Of a stretch of 19,304 nt of DNA, positions 16,084 through 19,304 are shown one piece after another. The position numbers were made by a program, and so were the translations under genes. Positions within the stretch are counted from its first letter, which is position 1, and the number at the start of each line of letters is the position of its first letter. The notes under the pieces were generated by a model, which was not told the origin of the DNA, did no database searches, and saw only the letters and a list, made by a program, of their open reading frames with translations. This DNA is from CAZDBS01 sp964503775 (GTDB taxonomy: Bacteria; Patescibacteriota; Saccharimonadia; Saccharimonadales; CAZDBS01), in NCBI GenBank assembly GCA_964503775.1, contig CAZDBS010000013.1, forward strand, positions 1 to 19,304, written 5' to 3'.

Positions 16084-17253
16084 ATGAGTAGCGATAATAT
16101 TTTCAGTCGTCGGGTCGCCAAGGTATTACCCGATCAAGCGAGTTTAGAAAAGCTTATGAGTGAGCGGAGTATTCGCTTATACCAAGGCTTCGACCCTACC
16201 GGCGCACGCCTTCATCTGGGGCACGCTGTCGGCATGAAAAAACTTATGGATTTCGCAAATGACGGTCATGAAGTAATCTTCCTCTTCGGCACAGGAACGG
16301 TCTTGGCTGGTGATCCGAGTCTTCGTGAAGAAGCCCGTCCGCTGATCACACAAGAACAAATCGATGAGAATATCAAAGAGTGGAAAAGACAAGCAGAGGT
16401 GATCGTGGACTTTGGTAAAGTTACGATCAAACAAAATGGCGACTGGCTGACCAAGATGACGCTGGCTGACATCATCCATGTGGCTTCCAATCTCTCGGCC
16501 GTTCAATTGTTCAAGCGCGACTCTTTCACAAGGCGTCTAGAGCACGGCAACACGGTGTGGTATCACGAGACGATGTATCCGATGCTTCAAGGCTACGATT
16601 CGGTAGTTATGGAAGTTGATCTGGAAATCGGTGGTACTGACCAAGAGTTCAATATGTTGGTTGGCCGTGAGTTGCTGCAGAAGATGAAAGGCAAAGAGAA
16701 GTGGGTTCTTGAGACGCCAATGATCAATGGTACTGACGGCAAACAGATGAGTAAATCCAGTGGCAATTGTGTTTGGCTCGACGACACACCAGGCGATAAA
16801 TTCGGCAAACTCATGGCCCTTCACGATGATTTGATCATCGAGTACCTAACACACGTCACTGACATGCCTCTCGAACAAATTGCTGAGCATAGTTCGAAAC
16901 TTGAGAGTGGCGCGAACCCCCGTGACATTAAACTTATCATGGCTCATCAGATTGTAAGTGAACTTCATGATGAAGAAACTGCCAACAAAGCCCGAGACCA
17001 GTGGCTGTCGCAATTTAGTGAGGGCGAGATGCCTACTGAGATTGTCGAAATTAAACTGCCTCAGGCGGACTGGGATGTAGCCGAGTTGTTAACAACACTG
17101 AAACTTGCTGACAGTAAATCAGAGGCAAGACGTTTGTTCGAACAGGGTGGCGTGAAGATCAATCAGAAATCCGTAACGACGACCGACATAACACTCCAGA
17201 ACAATGATGTGGTCCAGGTTGGCAAACGCCGATTCGTTCGTGTAACACTCTAG
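16084..17253 (+). CDS. tyrS: Tyrosyl-tRNA synthetase
   Basis: A 389-residue class I synthetase that charges tRNA-Tyr. The HIGH motif is HLGH at 44-47 (GFDPTGARLHLGHAVG), the KMSKS motif is KQMSKS at 220-225, and tyrosine-site residues fall in MLQGYDSVVMEVDLEIGGTDQEFNML (167-192). The EVDLEIGGTDQEFN form resembles the TyrZ-type branch of bacterial TyrRS rather than E. coli TyrS. The last 60 residues (LLTTLKLADSKSEARRLFEQGGVKIN and onward) form an S4 RNA-binding domain that holds the tRNA. Length is normal for this branch. recG follows 21 bases later on the same strand. The identification as Tyr rather than Trp rests on the S4 domain and the GGTDQ-FN signature. Confidence 0.93.
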   Translation: MSSDNIFSRRVAKVLPDQASLEKLMSERSIRLYQGFDPTGARLHLGHAVGMKKLMDFANDGHEVIFLFGTGTVLAGDPSLREEARPLITQEQIDENIKEWKRQAEVIVDFGKVTIKQNGDWLTKMTLADIIHVASNLSAVQLFKRDSFTRRLEHGNTVWYHETMYPMLQGYDSVVMEVDLEIGGTDQEFNMLVGRELLQKMKGKEKWVLETPMINGTDGKQMSKSSGNCVWLDDTPGDKFGKLMALHDDLIIEYLTHVTDMPLEQIAEHSSKLESGANPRDIKLIMAHQIVSELHDEETANKARDQWLSQFSEGEMPTEIVEIKLPQADWDVAELLTTLKLADSKSEARRLFEQGGVKINQKSVTTTDITLQNNDVVQVGKRRFVRVTL

Positions 17254-17260
17254 ATAAGCT

Positions 17261-17266
17261 TACAAT
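17261..17266 (+). promoter_or_regulatory. -10-like box ahead of recG
   Basis: TACAAT at 17261-17266, eight bases before the recG ATG, in the 21-base gap after tyrS. No Shine-Dalgarno sequence and no clear -35 are present. It could give an almost leaderless recG mRNA, though read-through from tyrS is equally possible. Confidence 0.35.
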
Positions 17267-17274
17267 TAGCTGAC

Positions 17275-19304
17275 ATGGAACTAACGACATCGTTGACGTA
17301 TGTAAAGGGAGTAGGTCCAGCAGTTGCTGCCAAGCTCAAAGTTCTCAAACTCGAAACGGTTGAGGATTTACTGCTCAATTTCCCTAGACGCTATGAAGAT
17401 TACTCTAAGATTGCACCCATCGCTCACATCAAGCAAGGCCATGTCTCGATCCAAGGCCATGTAAATGAGGTTAAGGGTCGCTATGTTCGCCGCGGACTTC
17501 ATATCACCGAAGCGATTGTATCCGATGAAACCGGGTCGCTAAGGGTAGTCTGGTTCAATCAACCATATCGCGCTGGGGCTATCAAAAAAGAAACAGACTA
17601 CTTTCTCTCAGGAAATTTTGAGTTGTCCAACCGAAGATTCGTATTGATGAATCCATCGATGGAACTGGTCAGTAGTTTTCCGACAAATACCGCTCGTGTG
17701 ATACCGGTGTATCGTGAGACTGCCGGCCTGAAATCTAGCGCAATTCGTAAGCTCATTAGAGAATTAGCTCCTTTGATCACATCATTGCCAGAGAGTCTAC
17801 CCGACTGGCTAATCAAGGAGAACCAGTTGATGTCGAGATCGACTGCTGTTATGTCTATACATTTTCCGAGTGATGATCAGGATCTACTAGCGGCGCGGTC
17901 GCGACTTGGCTTTGAAGAAGTGTTTCATCTGACGCTGGCGAGTCTTATGAATAAATACGAACTACACCAGGAACATTCCCTCAGCGTACCTTTTGATGAA
18001 TCACTCATCAAACAATTTGTTGCTTCGCTGCCATTTCCACTGACTGATGCTCAGCGCAAAGTCGCATGGCAAGTATTTCAGGATATGGAGCGTACTCAGC
18101 CGATGAATCGCCTGGTTGAGGGTGATGTTGGTTCCGGCAAAACAGTCGTGGCCGCCATGGCAGCGCTCGAAGCGATCGCTGCTGGGTATCAAGTTGCCTT
18201 TATGGCGCCGACAGAAATCTTGGCTAGACAGCATCAAGAAACATTCAACCAAATCTTTCAAAACTTTGTCGCAATGCCCGTAAAAGCGGAGTTGCTGGTG
18301 AGCGGGATAAAAGCCGAGACTAAAAAAGCCATCAAAGAGTCTGTCAAGAAAGGCGCTACTCGGTTACTAATCGGCACTCACGCCATCATTGAAGAGGACG
18401 TCGATATGCATAAATTGGGTTTAGTGGTTATCGACGAACAACACCGCTTTGGTGTCGATCAACGAAAAGCATTGCAGGCAAAAGCTGGGCATATGCCGCA
18501 TGTGCTCAGCATGACGGCCACACCAATTCCGCGCACACTGGCACTTACTTTATACGGTGAACTAGACATCTCTGTAATTGATGAATTGCCACCTGGTCGA
18601 AAGCCGGTCAAGACTGAGATACATTCACCCAACTCACGGGCACAATTGTATAAAAAAGTGGATGAACAAATTGAGTTAGGCCGACAGGTCTTCGTGGTGT
18701 GCCCTTTAATCAGCGAGTCGGACTCACTAGGAGTAACTAGCGTCGAACAGGAATACGAGAAGCTGAACAAAACCATTTTTAAACATCGTCGAATCGGCTT
18801 ACTTCACGGTAAGTTGAAGAGCATAGAAAAGGAAAATATCATCAACTCATTTACCAGTCACGAGCTCGACATACTGATTGCAACGACAGTTATCGAGGTA
18901 GGTGTCAATATCCCGAATGCTTCAGTGATGTTGATCGAGGGAGCAGAACGATTCGGCTTGGCGCAACTTCATCAGCTTCGTGGCAGGGTAGGGCGTAGCG
19001 AACACCAAGCCTATTGCTTCTTGGTGCAGAGTGATAGCAAAGAACCAAGCAAACGCTTGCGAGCACTGGAGTCATCAACTGATGGCTTCCGACTGGCCGA
19101 GTTCGATCTAGAACTACGTGGACCGGGGGCGATTTATGGCACTAGACAATCCGGGATCTTGGATCTCAGAATAGCGAAGTTATCTGATACCAAGTTGATT
19201 GCCGCCGCTCGCAAAAGCGCTCAGGAGTTTATAGATAGAAAGGAAGATTTGATACACTACCCCGTGCTACAGGAACATGTACAGAAGTTAAGATCTATTA
19301 CTAA
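17275..19304 (+). CDS. recG: ATP-dependent DNA helicase RecG (3' end cut by window)
   Basis: An open frame of 676 codons from the ATG at 17275 to the window edge with no stop; RecG proteins are typically about 680-690 residues, so only a few are missing. RecG remodels stalled replication forks and Holliday junctions. Domains: N-terminal helix-hairpin (VKGVGPAVAAKL) and RRYEDYSKI leading to the OB-fold wedge domain (about 50-150); helicase domain 1 with Walker A GDVGSGKT at 283-290, DEQH at 387-390 and TATPIPRT at 414-421; helicase domain 2 with TTVIEVGVNIPNA and QLHQLRGRVGR at 564-574; then the RecG-specific tail with FDLELRGPGAIYGTRQSG. All motifs are intact. The start gives the usual RecG N-terminus. 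It follows tyrS by 21 bases. Confidence 0.96.
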   Translation, partial: MELTTSLTYVKGVGPAVAAKLKVLKLETVEDLLLNFPRRYEDYSKIAPIAHIKQGHVSIQGHVNEVKGRYVRRGLHITEAIVSDETGSLRVVWFNQPYRAGAIKKETDYFLSGNFELSNRRFVLMNPSMELVSSFPTNTARVIPVYRETAGLKSSAIRKLIRELAPLITSLPESLPDWLIKENQLMSRSTAVMSIHFPSDDQDLLAARSRLGFEEVFHLTLASLMNKYELHQEHSLSVPFDESLIKQFVASLPFPLTDAQRKVAWQVFQDMERTQPMNRLVEGDVGSGKTVVAAMAALEAIAAGYQVAFMAPTEILARQHQETFNQIFQNFVAMPVKAELLVSGIKAETKKAIKESVKKGATRLLIGTHAIIEEDVDMHKLGLVVIDEQHRFGVDQRKALQAKAGHMPHVLSMTATPIPRTLALTLYGELDISVIDELPPGRKPVKTEIHSPNSRAQLYKKVDEQIELGRQVFVVCPLISESDSLGVTSVEQEYEKLNKTIFKHRRIGLLHGKLKSIEKENIINSFTSHELDILIATTVIEVGVNIPNASVMLIEGAERFGLAQLHQLRGRVGRSEHQAYCFLVQSDSKEPSKRLRALESSTDGFRLAEFDLELRGPGAIYGTRQSGILDLRIAKLSDTKLIAAARKSAQEFIDRKEDLIHYPVLQEHVQKLRSIT

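Noticed and set aside
1..19304. Alternative genetic code (TGA read as glycine, code 25).
   Set aside because: TGA ends at least three genes in the right place (the two femAB genes and the aminopeptidase), and no conserved protein here needs in-frame TGA read-through.
1..19304. A defence system, phage, CRISPR array or secondary-metabolite cluster.
   Set aside because: Every substantial frame is accounted for by a housekeeping or envelope gene; no spaced repeats, integrase, transposase or toxin-antitoxin pair was seen. The PIN domain gene has TRAM and membrane parts and lies with radA, so it is not a VapC toxin.

Overview
This window reads as a stretch of chromosome from a Patescibacteria/CPR bacterium, most likely Candidatus Saccharibacteria (TM7) or a close relative. 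This is an inference from gene content and style: tightly packed short operons, two adjacent FemAB-family genes, a class A penicillin-binding protein with a long extra C-terminus, a short NusA, a clpC-radA-PIN/TRAM cluster, and TGA used as a normal stop (so not genetic code 25). No 16S or other taxonomic marker is present. I see no tRNA, rRNA, CRISPR array, transposase or phage gene.

Layout. 1-2577 (+): the end of rnhB, then yraN (overlapping stop/start), then two overlapping FemAB-type peptidoglycan aminoacyltransferases. 2578-5118 (-): an M1 aminopeptidase N that abuts the femAB pair tail to tail with no spacer. 5119-5254: back-to-back promoters for the aminopeptidase and nusA; the nusA leader carries a compact hairpin plus T-run that looks like an attenuator. 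5255-6603 (+): nusA, interrupted by an assembly gap. 6717-6971 (+): an isolated 84-residue unknown gene with its own promoter and terminator. 7017-7198: a regulatory region with a GGAGGAGG/CCTCCTCC hairpin and a CIRCE (HrcA operator) sitting on the clpC promoter. 7199-12818 (+): clpC, a membrane-anchored HExxH protein, radA and a YacL-like PIN/TRAM gene. 12833-15990 (-): a class A penicillin-binding protein, also split by an assembly gap. 15991-16083: divergent promoters. 16084-19304 (+): tyrS and recG (recG runs off the end).

Two 100-N gaps (6397-6496 and 13750-13849) are each flanked by the same 55 bases on both sides. Removing 100 N plus one 55-base copy (155 bases) restores an uninterrupted frame in both genes: NusA of 397 residues and the penicillin-binding protein of 1000 residues. 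The gaps are therefore almost certainly scaffolding artefacts, probably of a k=55 assembly, and neither gene is broken in the organism.

Functional picture. The window holds housekeeping functions: RNA/DNA processing (rnhB, yraN, radA, recG), transcription control (nusA), translation (tyrS), proteolysis (clpC, aminopeptidase N, possibly the HExxH protein) and cell-wall building (FemAB pair, penicillin-binding protein). The most informative regulatory signals are CIRCE in front of clpC, the possible self-acting terminator in front of nusA, and a recurrent arrangement in which a -10 box lies 6-9 bases from the start codon with no ribosome binding site, suggesting leaderless mRNAs.
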